The notes beneath the pieces are model-generated. The model was given only the letters and a program-made list of their open reading frames with translations. It was not told the DNA's origin and did no database searches. A stretch of DNA of 64,000 bases from Lithobates sylvaticus (taxonomy: Eukaryota > Chordata > Amphibia > Anura > Ranidae), in assembly GCA_028564925.1 (NCBI GenBank), contig CM053030.1, forward strand, positions 409,205,738 to 409,269,737, in the 5' to 3' direction. The number at the start of each line of letters is the position of its first letter. Position 1 is the stretch's first letter. The position numbers were made by a program, and so were the translations under genes. This document shows, one piece after another, positions 44,383 through 56,689 of the stretch.

Positions 44383-45709
44383 GAAAGAAACAACTTCTCA
44401 ACCAGCTTCTCAAATTTATTGAGCTGGATTTTGAGAGGCTGCAGGGAAAATAAATGCTTCTAGCAAACGCACTTACCTGTAGATAGTGTGATGTTCACTG
44501 AAAAAAACTGGGTACAAAGACTGAAAGTCTACCAGACCACCATCACTGTCTTCATAATACTGGTGAATAGAAAGGTTCATTCTGGACTGAGGTCCAGTTC
44601 ACACCTGAGCAATTTGAAGCCCATTTCCCCAAGGACCTTAACGCTCAACATCAAGATTCAGTAGTGTCCGTTTGCCCCTGAGTGTTTACATCTGTCCTAA
44701 GCAAAAGTGACGTAATGCCCGGCGGCACCAGTGGATCAGATACCGGGCTCTCCGATTGCAAGGAAGAGCCCGGAGACGCCGGGCTCATCTAAAAGCCGCT
44801 AGGATGAAAGAGCATCACTGGCTAAAAAAAAAATAAAACCGGGTTATGGCATACAGCTGCAGCCATAACCCCGGTATAACCACTTGAAGCCAATCATGTA
44901 CATGTATGTGATTTGGCGGCAATACTAAAACAGTCAATGCATTTCGAGGGTCAGGAAAAAATTCTTACTTCATCAGGGTTTCAGTTAACATAAAAACCTT
45001 GAATGGACCTCCAAAATGTATTGGGTATTTTTAGTATAAACTAATAAATTCATTTTGGCTCTTTTATCCTTTGGTCTGGCATTTCTTGCATTAGGGAATG
45101 TGTTTTTTTTCCTAACCTGAGCCAGTGAGCTCTCCAAATGTTTTTTTATCCTCCCACTACTTTGTATGAAATTACATCAAAATCCCAGCGCCTATAGGAT
45201 GTTTTTTTCTTCATTGGAATTTACCCCATTTTGGGCTTCCATTTATACAATAAGCACTCACAGGAAACAGCAGTAGGTTTCCATCTTATCAATGTCCTTT
45301 TATACTATATAGCATTGTTTAGAATGTTTATTAAACTGACAAGAGAACTTAATAGGAGATCTTAACGAGAAAATATGAAGGTTGCAACTGTTGACCTCTC
45401 CTTGCAAAGATGCTAGTTGTCTGACTGTCACTGTGTTCCAATGGTTTTGGTATTTTTTGAGGCACTGACTTGGAACATGTGTGAAGATCTGGAGTCCTGG
45501 CTTTCTAATCCAGATACCTGTATGTCAAACTCAGAAACCACCATAGCCAGAGACAGCCAAACAACAACTGTTCTTAGGAGGTTTGCAACGGCACTACAGG
45601 AACCATTTAGAGGCAATCCACTACAGAGACCTGTCATTCTAAAATAGTAACTCACATCACATCATGCCAGCTACACTCATGGCAATCTGACAGATGTGCC
45701 TAAAATGTG
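44383..45709. other. Unassigned sequence
   Basis: No gene recognised. A 'CCAGTTCACACCTGAGCA' word near 44592 and 'AACCACTTGAAGCCAATCAT' near 44880 suggest MITE remnants without definable ends. Confidence 0.45.
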
Positions 45710-45711
45710 TA

Positions 45712-46146
45712 CAGTGGAACCTCGGATTGCGAGTAACGCGGTTAATGAGCGTTGCGCAATACGAGCTATTCTTTTTTTAAATCCTGACTCGGTTTGCGAG
45801 TGTGGTCTCGCAAAACGAGCAGGATTCAAGCCTCTGCTGTGTGCAGTACCGCATTTTGCCAGAGGTGTGGGGGCGCTGGTCACTCGGAGCCGCTCAGAAG
45901 TACTCGGAAACACTGGTAAATACTCCGTTCCCGAGTGTTTCCGAGCGGTCTCCGAGTATTTCCAAGTCTCTCCAGCACCACCCCACCTCTGGCCACATGC
46001 GGTATTGCATGCAATAGAAGTCAGTGTGGAACGAATTATCTTCAATTCCATTGACTTCTATGGGAAAACTTGCTTTGATATGCGAGTGCTTTGCATTACA
46101 AGCATTCTCCTGGAACGGATTATGCTTGTAATCCACGGTTCCACTG
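45712..46146. mobile_element. Tc1/mariner-like MITE
   Basis: 435 bp with inverted ends CAGTGGAACCTCGGATTGCG and GTAATCCACGGTTCCACTG, TA on both sides (45710-45711, 46147-46148) and a long imperfect internal inverted repeat (for example CTCGGAAACACT near 45903 against 'GAGTGTTTCCGAG' near 45933). No transposase. Confidence 0.85.
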
Positions 46147-46148
46147 TA

Positions 46149-46890
46149 TAATGTTATACTTATTATCTTTTAACTGCTATTGCTGCCTGAATGAATTGTT
46201 ATGCAGTCAAGCAGTATTGCTGTGCTGCTGGGCCAAATACCAGTTACAATTTATTTTATGGCTTTGGTTTTTGGCCTTCTACTCAGATTTATTAAAAATC
46301 TTTCAATCCTGAATAAGACTAAGGTTTCTGCAAACTGGTATTAAATAACAATGTAGCACCTCCTAGCTGTGTTCCTACTAGTACTAGAGTTTTTTTGTGT
46401 TAGTGTAGGTACATTTACAGGCTTGGCTGGCAGCTCCTGAAGAGTTCTGCTGATTAAGTGGCCATCCCATATTAACCCTTCCCCATCCAAGTTCAAATCC
46501 CCCTAATAAAAAAAATCAAACAAAGCTGCAAGAACTGCTCCTTGACTCCAGAGTATATGGAAAATCCATGTGCCTGGCTGTGGGAGATAACCAACATTCA
46601 CCAGCGGCTCCTATGGGGGTAGCGATACATTAACTTTGTAAACCATTACTGAATCCCACATTTATCTATCCAAGAATTATAGAATTATGCTGAACTGCTA
46701 GTAGGGAAAAATAGGGAGTAGCAGACTACGTTGAAGTTAAGGATGTAAGAGACTGATGTATAAAATATGAGCTACTATTAAAAAAAAAATTTTTGCCCAT
46801 TACAACCAATCACAAACTGAGCTGCAGAAGGTTGGTTGCTAGGGATAACAAGAACATTATTTTATAGCACACTTTTCATTATTCAGCCCC
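46149..46890. other. Unassigned sequence
   Basis: No gene or repeat family recognised. Confidence 0.5.
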
Positions 46891-46899
46891 CTAGACCCC

Positions 46900-47250
46900 T
46901 AATTTCATGGGCTTAAGTCATTGGCACCCATTTGCCTACCCCAATCAGCCCAACTTTCTCCTACTCTGTCCACTTTTAGGCGATGCCTAAAAACACACCT
47001 CTTCAGAGAAGCCTATCCTGCCTCCACCTAACAATTGTATTTTTACTTTCTCTATCAGTTTATTTCCCACAGTTATTACCTTTTGTATCATTTGACCCTC
47101 CCTTTTAGATTGTAAGCTCGAACGAGCAGGGCCCTCTGATTCCTCCTGTATTTTATTGTATTGTAACTGTACTGTCTGTCCTGATGTTGTAAAGCACTCA
47201 CGAACTGTTGGTGCTATATAAATCTTGTATAATAATAATGATAATTTCCA
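46900..47250 (+). mobile_element. L2-clade LINE 3' end
   Basis: Shares 'TGCCTAAAAACACACCTCTT' with LINE-tail coding text, then 'GATTGTAAGCTCGAACGAGC', 'GGGCCCTCTGATTCCTCCTG' and 'TTGGTGCTATATAAATCTTG' plus a final (AAT)n with the copy at 14450-14892. Strongly 5'-truncated. Confidence 0.7.
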
Positions 47251-48468
47251 TCTTGCAGTTATTTAATAGACCTGCCATTCCCAGCCAGGGTTCGATGCAA
47301 TCCTAAGGTCCCTCCAGAAGTTCCTTGAGCTGTGGCTGATTGACCTTCTCATCTGATGGTACCTGCATAGATATGAGGCCAACACCACTTGGCAGAGCCA
47401 ACTGCATGACACCAAGGATTGTTTTAGCTGTCTGTAACAGTGGCATTCTGGAAACCACTGTAAGATTGGCATTCTTTGCACTGGCCACCAATGTAAGTGG
47501 CATTTTTCCCACTGACTCTTGATGAAATGGCCTTAGGCATCCCATACATGGTCGAGATTCGAACCGTGTATGGGCAGGCTGAATGTACCAAGTTTATCAA
47601 TCGATCAACTTGGGTACAACCAGCAGTTTTTTTTACAGCAGTTGCCATTTTTTTAGAGGGTCAAGAGCCAATCTGTAGTATTCCGCTTTGTTCCTCTCAC
47701 AGCAGCTAAAAAGGAAGCAATAAAAATCTAAAGGGAGAGGCGAAGGAGCTAGGCCAGCACATAGTGTAGTTAGACAATCCTAGAAGAACAGAAGACATGC
47801 AAGAAGGAAGGTGGCTGGTCTATGGAACTGTCACTTTTTTTCTAGAGTGTTAATTTCAAGAGGCATATTACGAGTGAATATAAAAATAATTCATGAAAAG
47901 AAAAAATTGCTGCAAGCTGTCATTTGAAACCTTTATTTGGTGTTTTACCTGCAATTTTTCAAGTTGGCAACATGGTCTTTTTAACATAATACGTCTGATA
48001 AGAGGCGCTATAAAATGATATTTTTGGTATTTTATTACACCTGCACTTGAAATGAATCTGTCATGTATAATTTATGACATATATAAATAAATATTGTGCA
48101 ACAGGCATGAGTAAAGAACTGATCTTTGTCACCTTCTGAAATAGTAAGAGCAAGTTTTTATCTGCAGGATATATAGATTTCAGCATAACATATTTTCTGG
48201 GTCACTGAACACCCAGCCTTAGAGTAAAAATTCTGATAATTGAGCTTCAGTCCCCAGAGAGATGCAGTGCGCTGCCAGGTCTACCTCATATTCCCTACTG
48301 CCTTTACAAAGAAAATAATATAGACCCCTGGTGAAATGTTTTATTTCTTCACAGAATTATTTCTTTAAACATATGGTTTGCTGTGTAGAACTACAGGCTT
48401 CAGCATACCTAAAGCCATTAGATTTTTTTCTTTTTTGGTAGAAAGGAAATTAAATCTACTTCAGCTCA
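47251..48468. other. Unassigned sequence with a hairpin
   Basis: No gene recognised. CCCATACATGGT (47541-47552) and ACCGTGTATGGG (47563-47574) form a hairpin with one mismatch, probably a MITE relic. Confidence 0.45.
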
Positions 48469-48476
48469 GTTTAAAA

Positions 48477-49102
48477 CAGTGGCCTCCAGACTGTGGCCCG
48501 GGGACCAGATGCAGGCCTTTGCTTGTTTTTATTTGGCCCTTGGGGCACTATTTCATCCACTGATACCAACAATGGGGTATATTTCTCCCCACTGACACCA
48601 GTGAAGGGGGCACATTTCCTCTCAATGACACCAGTGATAAGGAAAAATTCCTTCCACTGACATCAACAATGGGGCACAATTTCTCCCAATGACAACAATG
48701 GGGTCCAATGACATCAACAATGGGCCACAATTCCTCCCAATGACAACAACAATGGGACCCAATGAAATCAACGATGGGGCGCAGTTCCTCCCAATGACAA
48801 AAACAATGGGACCCAATGACATCAATGATGGGGCACAATTCTTCCCAATGGCATCAATGATGGGACACAATTCCTCTCAATGACACCAACGATGGGGCCC
48901 AATTACATCAATAATGGGGCACTATTCCTCCTAGTTACACCAATAATAGGGTGCAATTACTCTCACTAAAACAAACTATGGGGCATTATTTTTTCCAAAC
49001 TGATGTCGGGACCTTTACTACTCCCACTGGCCCCAGTCTGGCCCTCTGAAAGTCTAAAGGACAGTAAACTGGCCCTTTGTTTAGAACGTTTGGAGAACCC
49101 TG
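48477..49102 (+). mobile_element. hAT-like element with internal minisatellite, complete copy
   Basis: Ends are CAGTGGCCTCCAGACTGTGG and TTTGGAGAACCCTG in inverted orientation. The 8-bp flanks GTTTAAAA and ATTTTAAA agree at six of eight positions, compatible with an old hAT duplication. The interior is ~35-bp degenerate units 'CAATGACACCAACAATGGGG...' (48550-48980). The right part 'TAAACTGGCCCTTTGTTTAG' is shared with 60647-61046. Confidence 0.7.
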
Positions 49103-49196
49103 ATTTTAAAGGGTCATGGGGTACCTTAAACACTTTATTTTTATCATCATAACTTCTGTTCATATTCCACAATTTTTTTAAGACATGCAATATATA

Positions 49197-50336
49197 TGTA
49201 GCACTGACCCCCGAAGGAGCTGCTAGTTTTATTGGGCTTACCGTCACCTTCTTCACCTCGTCTTCGTCTAGGGGTTCCCGTGGTAGATGGCCCAAAGAAA
49301 TGTAGAAACTGACACTTTATCTTCCTTTTTGGGTTATTTATTCAAAAAGATAAAACAGTCTCTTATAAGTAGGGTAGAGGATTAGGGCGAAAGTTCAGGT
49401 ACTTTGGAACTGCAAAGATAGAAAGTCTCTCACTATAGAAATCCAGAGAATTACCGTTTCACAACTGGATTCCCACAACCACCTGATAGACCTTCTCTCA
49501 CTAGGCCTAGCAGCCGATAGCGTGTTAGGTAAAGCAAAGTCTCTGCCACAGACTTGGTTGTAGAACACTTGAGCAAAAGTCTCTGCCACAGACTTGGTTG
49601 TAGAACACGAGCAAAAGTCTCTGCCACAGACTTGGTTGTAGAACTGAGAGACTTAGACAAATTTAGAGAGCTATCATATGGTACCAGTATCTCGCAGCCG
49701 GCCGTATGAGTGTAGATCCATTTAGTGTCCTTCAACTGAGCCTCCAGGCTCCTTCTAAGCAACCAGCCTTACGCATGGTCCTCTCCCGAGGACTCCTCCT
49801 CTGGATGCTTCTCCAGTTGCTGGGCCTCTCTTTAGACAAGATGGCGCCGGACCACTTTTGCATGATTAGGCTCTGATATCCATTCAGGCCTGTCCCTGCA
49901 GTTGCTTCGCCTTGGGCTATCCAGCCCAGAGACTCAGAATTGCATGGATCCGCACCCCAGGCCAGGAGGGCCATGGGGGCTGGTCAGGAGGACCAGGACC
50001 AAACAGACAGAAAATACTTTCTGGACTGGACCGAAACCCCGAAACACGTGATCTCTGTACCCTAAATACCTTCTCCCAGAACGCACAGCAGGATAACACT
50101 CCCACTGGGCTGGTTCCGAGAGAAAGAAAAGGTATCCAATACACCCAGCCAAACTGCATTCTCATACTTGCCGGCGGTGACAGCGACACCTGCGGCCAAG
50201 GAGAACTCAGTGCAATTCCAGCTAGACTGATACTGAGACAATAATTTGGTATAATTAGCCCTAAAACCCAACTGTGGTTTTAGGAACATTAACTCTTAAA
50301 ACACATAGCGTGTGCTCATCAGGAGCCAGCGCTACA
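49197..50336 (-). mobile_element. Probable solo LTR (fossil)
   Basis: 1,140 bp starting TGTAGC and ending GCTACA, flanked by TATA on both sides (49193-49196, 50337-50340). Read on the minus strand, an AATAAATAA signal lies about 135 bp before the end, supporting minus orientation. Three tandem copies of a ~35-bp unit 'AAAGTCTCTGCCACAGACTT' occur at about 49535-49645. The termini match those of 14893-15967. Confidence 0.55.
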
Positions 50337-50340
50337 TATA

Positions 50341-50825
50341 CAACTATTCACATGCTGTCCATTACATTCCAAAGCCCCTAACGCAGTCACACAAGTTTTT
50401 TATTTTATCCTATAGTCAGTTCACTTACTTCTATGTTTTAGCATTGTGAGAGGAGAACTGAGAAATTATAATGAATTCTCAGAAACAATCCTGAAAATTA
50501 TTGAGAGTGAGATCAAAATTTCTTCTCCACTGAAGTGACACGGTTGACCCTATCACATTATTACTGTCACAGTCACAGGCTGGTATGACTTGTAGGCCGC
50601 CAGAATACAGCAGGGAGTGCAGAGTGAGGGCTCATTCATATCAGAACCCATGCATTAACATGAGTTGCATTGACATGCGGAAAATAGCATTTTGAATGCA
50701 CTGCATTTAAAAGAATTAACTTGAATTGACATGAATGGCAAAATGAAGGTCAATCCATTCAAAATGGAAAATATTTTTCTAAAACGCTGCAGAGTAAAGC
50801 CTGAGGGAATAGACTCAACAGATAT
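50341..50825. other. Unassigned sequence
   Basis: No gene recognised. Confidence 0.5.
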
Positions 50826-51187
50826 ACTGTACACTATATTACCAAAGTATTTGGATGCCAGCCTTTACACGCACATGAAGTTTAATGGCATCCCAGTCTT
50901 AGTCCGTAGGGTTCAATATTGAGTTGCCCCGCCCTTTGCAGTTATAACAGCTTCAACTCTTCAGGGAAGGCTGTCCACAATGTTTAGGAGTGTGTCTATG
51001 GGAATGTTTGACCATTCTTCCAGAATATGTGAGGTCAGGCACTGATTTGAATGAGAAGGCCTGGCTCACAGTCTCCGCTCGAATTCATCCCAAAGGTGTT
51101 CTAATGGGTTGAGATCAGGACTGTGCAGGTCAGTCAAGTTCCTCCATCCCAAACTCACTCATCCAGGTCTTTATGCACCTTGGTTCA
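50826..51187 (-). pseudogene. Tc1-like transposon fragment (transposase C-terminus)
   Basis: On the minus strand this encodes SPDLNPLEHLWDEFERRL-like text (about 51090-51150), the third catalytic block of Tc1 transposases, and continues to an outer end 'TACACTATATTACCAAAGTA' (about 50829-50848). The 5' two thirds of the element is missing; the sequence switches at about 51187 into another Tc1 element. Confidence 0.8.
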
Positions 51188-52146
51188 TAAAGACATGTGA
51201 TAGACCAACACAAAGTGGCACATAATTGTGAAGTGGAAGGAAAATGAAAAATGATTTTCAACAATTTTTTACAAATAAATATCTGAAAAGTGTGGCATGC
51301 ATTTGTATTCAGACCCCTTTACTGTGATACCCCTAACTAAAATCTAGTGAAACCAATTGCCTTCAGAAGTCACCTAATTAGTAAGTAGAGTCCACCTGTG
51401 TGTAATTTAATCTCAGTATAAATATACAGCTGTTCTGTGAAGCCCTCAGAGGATTGTTAGAGAACCTTAGTGAACAAACAGCATCAAGAAGGCCAAGGAA
51501 CACACCAGACAGGTCAGGGATAAAGTTGTGGATAAGTTTAAAGCAGGGTTAGGTTATAAAGAAATATCCCAAGCTTTGACCATCTCACAGAGCACTGTTG
51601 AATCCATAATCAGAAAATGGAAAGAGTATGGCACAACTGCATACCTACCAAGACATGGTCATCGACCTAAACTGACAGGCCGGGCAAGAATAGCATTCAT
51701 CAGAGAAGCAGCCAAGAGGCCCATGGTAACTCTGTAGGAGCTCAGCTGCAGAGATCCACAGCTCAGGTGGGAGAATTTGTCCACAGGACAACTATTAGTC
51801 GTGCACTCCACAAATCTGGCCTTTATGGAAGAGTGGCAAGAAGAAAGCCATTGTTGAAATAAAGCCATAAGAAGCCCTGTTTGCAGTTTGTGAGAAGCCA
51901 TGTGGGGGACACAGCAAACATGTGGAAGAAGGTGCTCTCGTTAGATGAGACCAAAATCGAACTTTTTGGCCTAAAAGCAAAACGATATGTGTGGCGGAAA
52001 CCTAACACTGCACATCACCCTGAACCCTCCCCACCGTGAAACAGGGTGGTGGCAGCTTTTTGTGGGGATGCTTTTCTTCAGCATGGATAGGGAAGCTGGT
52101 CAGAATTGTTGAGAAGATGGATGGAGCCAAATACAGGCCAATCTTA

Positions 52147-52572
52147 TGCCGCGTACACACGGTCGGAATTTCCAATGGAAACAGTCCGATGGGAGCTTTT
52201 CAACGGATTTTCCGACCGTGTGTATGCCCATCGGTCTTTTTCTGTCTGAATTTCCGACGGACTTTGGATTGAGAACCTGTTCTCAATTTTTCCGACGGAA
52301 AACCTTTCTATCGGATTTTCCAATCGTGTGTATGCAATTCCGACACGCAAAATTCCGACACATGCTCGGAAACAATTCGACGCATGCTCGGAAGCATTAA
52401 AATTCCCTTTTATAGTGCTGTCAAACGTGTTTTATGCCGCTGTGTTACTGACCGTCGGAATTTGGTGTCACCGTGTGTAGGCAAGACAGTTTGAGTGAAA
52501 TTCCGTCGGAATTCCGACGGGAAAACCATCAGAGCTTTTTTCAACGAGAATTCCGACCGTGTGTACGCAGCA
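52147..52572. mobile_element. PIF/Harbinger-like MITE, copy 3
   Basis: Ends TGCCGCGTACACACGGTCGG and CCGACCGTGTGTACGCAGCA with TTA on both sides (52144-52146, 52573-52575). Internally close to copy 1 but in opposite orientation. It splits the Tc1 transposase remnant. Confidence 0.88.
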
Positions 52573-52619
52573 TTAGAAGAAAACCTGTTGGAGTCTGCAA
52601 AAGAATTGAGACTGGGGTG

Positions 52620-52880
52620 GAGGTTACATAGTAGGTGAGGTTGAAAAAAGACACAGGTCCATCAAGTCTAACCTATGTATGTGATTATATGTCAGTATTT
52701 GAAACTATCTGCCCCCCGCTGAGACCACCGCCTGTGGAAGGGAATTCCACATCTTTGCCACTCTTACAGTAAAGAAACCTCTACGTTGTTTAACTTTAAA
52801 CCTCTTTTCTTCTAATTTTAATGAGTGGCCATGTGTCTTGTTAAACTCTTTCACAAAAAAGTTTTATCCCCATTGATTCA
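52620..52880 (-). mobile_element. CR1 LINE 3' end
   Basis: Reverse complement of the sequence at 43085-43140 and 43714-43925: 'GGTTGAAAAAAGACACAGGT', 'CTGTGGAAGGGAATTCCACA', 'CATGTGTCTTGTTAAACTCT'. It lies inside the second Tc1 element and is 5'-truncated. Confidence 0.82.
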
Positions 52881-53414
52881 CCTTCCAGTAAGATGACACA
52901 AAACATACAGCCAGAGCTACAACGGAATTGTTTAGATCAAAGCATATTTATGTGTTAGAGTGGCCCAGTCAAAATCCAGACCTAAACCCAACTGAGAATC
53001 TGTGGCAAGACTTGAAAATTGCTGTTCAGACGCTCTCCATCCAATCTGACAGAGCTTAAGCTATTTTGCGAAGAAGAATGGACAAAAATATCATTCTCTA
53101 GATGTGCAAAGCTGGTAGAGACATCCCCCAAAAGACTTGCTGCTGTAATTGCAGCGAAAGGTGGTTCTGCAAAGTATTGACTCAGGGGGGCTGAATACAA
53201 ATGCACACCACACTTTTCACATATTTGTTTGAAAAAAAAATGAAAACCATTTATCATTTTCTTTCCACTTCACAATTATGTCTCACTATGTGTTGGTCTA
53301 TCACATAAATCCCAATAAAATACATTTACGGTTTTTGGTTGTAACATGACAAAATGTGGAAAATTTTAAGGTGTATGAATACTTTTTCAAGGCACTGTAG
53401 GTATTAATAGAGAT

Positions 53415-53867
53415 ACCTCCACGAAGTTAAAAAACCTTCTGTGTGTTGCTGTCCCCCACAGTCCCCCCAATACTCACCTGAGCCCTCCCTTGATCCAGCG
53501 ATCCGCAAGGGAGCCTCGGCTGTCCTGGGTTTCCCTCTTTTCATTTGCTGAAACACATCAAAGGGAGCCATTGGCTTCAACTGATGTCAATCAGTCAGTG
53601 AGCCAATGAGGAGAGAGCAGGGACGCACTGCAGCTCTATGTGTCTTATGGCTGCATAGAGAGGGGCTATGGAGTGAGCATGCACCAGTGCCCCCATAGCA
53701 AGCAGCTTGCTATTGGGGGTACTGGTCAAGGGGGAGCCAGAAGCGCCGTCAGGAGACCCAAGAAGAAGAGGATCGGGGCTGCTGTGCGCAAAACCATTAC
53801 ACAGAGCAGGTAAGTATGACATGTTTGTTATTTTTTTTTAAAAACGATGCCTTTAATATCACTTTAA
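53415..53867. mobile_element. TTAA MITE, D family
   Basis: The right end 'AATATCACTTTAA' has TTAA at 53864-53867. It matches MITE D at 11958-12428 through 'GTGAGCCAATGA', 'CATAGCAAGCAGCTTGCT', 'GACCCAAGAAGAAGAGGAT' and 'AAGTATGACATGTTTGTTA'. The left end is degraded. Confidence 0.7.
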
Positions 53868-53965
53868 GTCCAATTAGGTCACCTCTGGGGCATATGTCTA
53901 TTCTTATATGTGACAGGTTTGTTACACTCCTGGATGATACACTCTGGCTTTGAGTAGCTACTGTA

Positions 53966-54080
53966 TGCCCCACCTCTCTGCTGCTTATTAACAGAAGCCT
54001 TTGTATTTTGTGAAATATTTCACATAATACAAAGGCTTCTGTGAATGGGCTCAAGGAGGAGAGGGGTGGGCATCGCAGTT
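53966..54080. repeat. Foldback repeat with 52-bp near-perfect palindrome
   Basis: 53993-54044 reads ACAGAAGCCTTTGTATT, an 18-bp centre, then AATACAAAGGCTTCTGT, mirrored with one mismatch. Weaker pairing extends outward ('GCCCCACCTCTCTGC' against 'GGAGAGGGGTGGGC'). Confidence 0.8.
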
Positions 54081-54911
54081 CCATCGACTCTGCTCTTGAA
54101 GGAACTGAGACCACAGTGAGCAGCATCAGATTATTACATTATCTTTCTGAAACAAAATAAACCTGTCAGATGTAAATAATAGAGACAAGTCTACAGGCGG
54201 CAAACACCTTGTTAGACAACTCATGGCATGTCTGCTATTTTTACAAAGTAACTGAATTCCTGGAATTCAGATTTAATCTGAGTTCATTTTTTACAAAAAA
54301 AAAAATATATAGATTCACAGGGCTAAAAACTGCATTGTATTGTGTGCAAAAAAAAAATGAAATAATGGTTCCAGCAGTGAAAGGGCTAAAGCTGTATCTG
54401 AGCACATCTCTATAATGATGGGAAGGCTCTACACAGGCAAATTCTTTTGATTTCTAAAGTGGTTTCCTCAAAGGATCCTGCTGCATTTGTGTACTTTTCA
54501 TCACCATAAGGATGGCAACATGCATTATACAGTTTTAACACGTTCCGAACATAATTCTGAGAAATGCAATTTTTTTTCTTTTATAGGGAAAACACAGAAG
54601 GCAAATGCAGGGCATGCAAAATGTACATAAACATGCAAAAAAGCACAAAAGCGCCTGAAATAACACTGAAACAGCCTGTGGTTTTATGAGAACAAGCATG
54701 CATGTCACCTAAGGGTTACATGTAGCCGTGGACTAAAATATTCTTTCTCAGCAGTCAATAAAGAACAGTAGCTGCGGATTGAGATGTTCCTCCTTTCTAG
54801 TTTTTTATTATGCTGACATTTAAATCAAACACTGCTAAAAGTGAAATTTTCATAACATCACTTTATTACAGAACTTCCACCTGCTGACAATGGATGATGT
54901 ATGATCCTTTG
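54081..54911. other. Unassigned AT-rich sequence
   Basis: No gene or repeat family recognised. Confidence 0.5.
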
Positions 54912-55310
54912 TAATTCTAAATGAAGAACAGGATCTTCCTGTAAATCACGATCTTGTCATGCTGGTAAATCATTCGGCTATGTAGAAGACATCCTGAAAA
55001 AGCACAGTCTGCCTTCAGCAACTCTCACTCCTTTCTTCTGGATTTTATACAAGATGGGTTTCATGATTAAATTATCACATAAAAGGCTTAAATTATGGCT
55101 TCGGTTTATTCTATCTAACAATAGAGCTGAACCAGGCTCCTTCGGTTGGGAGAAGGCCATAGGCAGGTAACAATGGTAATGTTAGGAGTGTATCCCCCAA
55201 CAAAAGATCACCTTGGAAGATCGGGCTAGCCTGTTTCTCAATAGAAATAACATTATATATACACAGTATACATACCTATAGACATATTGGAAGGCCGGGT
55301 ACCGGCCTGA
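54912..55310. repeat. Direct repeat, left copy (flank plus element border)
   Basis: 399 bp repeated with small changes at 55602-56020. It runs from AATTCTAAATGAAGAACAGG to GGTACCGGCCTGA and includes both flanking DNA and the first ~20 bp of the tyrosine-recombinase element. Confidence 0.9.
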
Positions 55311-55601
55311 AGTTATGGGAGGAGCCCGGAGGGTATTTAAGCAGCCCAAAGGCCGCCGGTCTTTGTCGGTTTCCTGTGCGAGATATCTTATACGTCAGAC
55401 ATCTAGGACCGACTCGTTCGAGACAAGCGCTGTTGGTGCCGGTTCGTGAGCTCCGTTTCGTCTGTCCGTCCCCTGGTGTTGTTGCAGTCCCGCGTTCCGT
55501 GTTCGTAAGTCGTGTTGTCCCTTTGTGTCGCACTCGTGTCGCCGAGTCGCAGTTCCGTACAAAGAGTCTGGTTCGGCTGTCGCAGGTAGGGCTTCGGCTC
55601 C

Positions 55602-56020
55602 AATTCTAAATGAAGAACAGGATCTTCCTGTAAATCACGATCTTGTCATGCTGGTAAATCATTCGGCTATGTAGAAGACATCCTGAAAAAGCACAGTCTG
55701 CCTTCAGCAACTCTCACTCCTTTCTTCTGGGTTTTATACAAGATGGGTTTCATGATTAAATTATCACATAAAAGGCTTAAATTATGGCTTCGGTTTATCC
55801 TATCTAACAAAGATATCTAACAATAGAGCTGTACCAGGCTCCTTCGGTTGGGAGAAGGCCATAGGGCAGGTAACAATGGGAATGTTAGGAGTATATCCCC
55901 CAACAAAAGATCACCTTGGAAGATCGGGCTAGCCTGTTTCTCCCAAGACAATAGAAATAACATTATATATACACAGTATACATACCTATAGACATATTGG
56001 AAGGCCGGGTACCGGCCTGA
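55602..56020. repeat. Direct repeat, right copy
   Basis: Second copy of 54912-55310, offset about 690 bp, with short extra pieces. Immediately after it, 56045-56099 repeats the element words 'CCGTACAAAGAGTCTGGTTC' and 'GGTAGGGCTTCGGCTCC' seen at 55554-55601. Confidence 0.9.
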
Positions 56021-56689
56021 TATGACATATATATGTTCTGTACGCAGTTTCCGTACAAAGAGTCTGGTTCGGCTGTCGCAGGTAGGGCTTCGGCTCCCAT
56101 GTTTTACGTTCCCATGCACTGCTTATCATGTCACTAAACTGTGGTCTGCGTAGCTCACGAACCACGCACCGCTTGTCTCGAAAACACTATACAGTCTACA
56201 CGCACGTTTTTGCTTGTACACGATCGGGAGCCACCTAGTGGCACGCACTTTCAGGGCCGCCCGCCATGACACTCCGACCGATGCCGCATCCGGCACTCAA
56301 GGGTTCCCCTTATGCGGTCGGAGTACGCAGGCTTTGAATCGTTCAAACGTAGCTCGCTCACGGGTGCCGTTCGCACTCACACACAGCAGTCATGTCAAAT
56401 CGGTCAAATCAGTTATACCAGCAAGCATGCCGGATCACTGGTTGCGTTCCGAGTCACTGTTGGCATGTTAATTGCACGAATTACTTCGACCGTGTCGAAA
56501 CATTTCATTGTATTAGCATGGCAATCATTTCGTCATTTCAAACATGGCTAACGTATCAGGCCATTCGGTCATGCTAAGTCATTTCGCATCATTTAAACAG
56601 GGCGTTCATGCCATCATTTCGATCCTGGCCGCACTCAGATTCAAGTCATGTCGCACTCAGGCACGGATTTGTTTCGGGGTACCCAGGTT

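Larger units (their letters stand above)
51484..53190 (+). pseudogene. Tc1-like transposase of the second element, decayed
   Basis: The N-terminal helix-turn-helix region KFKAGLGYKEISQALTIS is open over 51528-51737 and followed by the GHRPKL hook. Further words, in several frames, include LDETKIELFG-like text near 51938-51970 (first Asp) and [16 protein letters not shown]-like text near 52970-53010 (third block, Glu). Several stops and frame changes, plus two insertions, make it long dead. Confidence 0.82.
51188..53397 (+). mobile_element. Second Tc1-like transposon, left end lost, with two nested insertions
   Basis: The right end is '...TATGAATACTTTTTCAAGGC', ACTG, then TA (53398-53399). 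Words of the right inverted repeat ('TGATAGACCAACACA', 'ATAATTGTGAAGTGGAA', 'TGCATTTGTATTCAG') recur inverted at 51197-51312, so the left repeat is present except for its outermost ~95 bp. It is interrupted by a Harbinger MITE (52147-52572) and a CR1 3' end (about 52620-52880). Confidence 0.85.

Noticed and set aside
45696-46151. 151-codon open frame
   Set aside because: It lies wholly inside the TA-flanked mariner-like MITE and overlaps open frames on the other strand.
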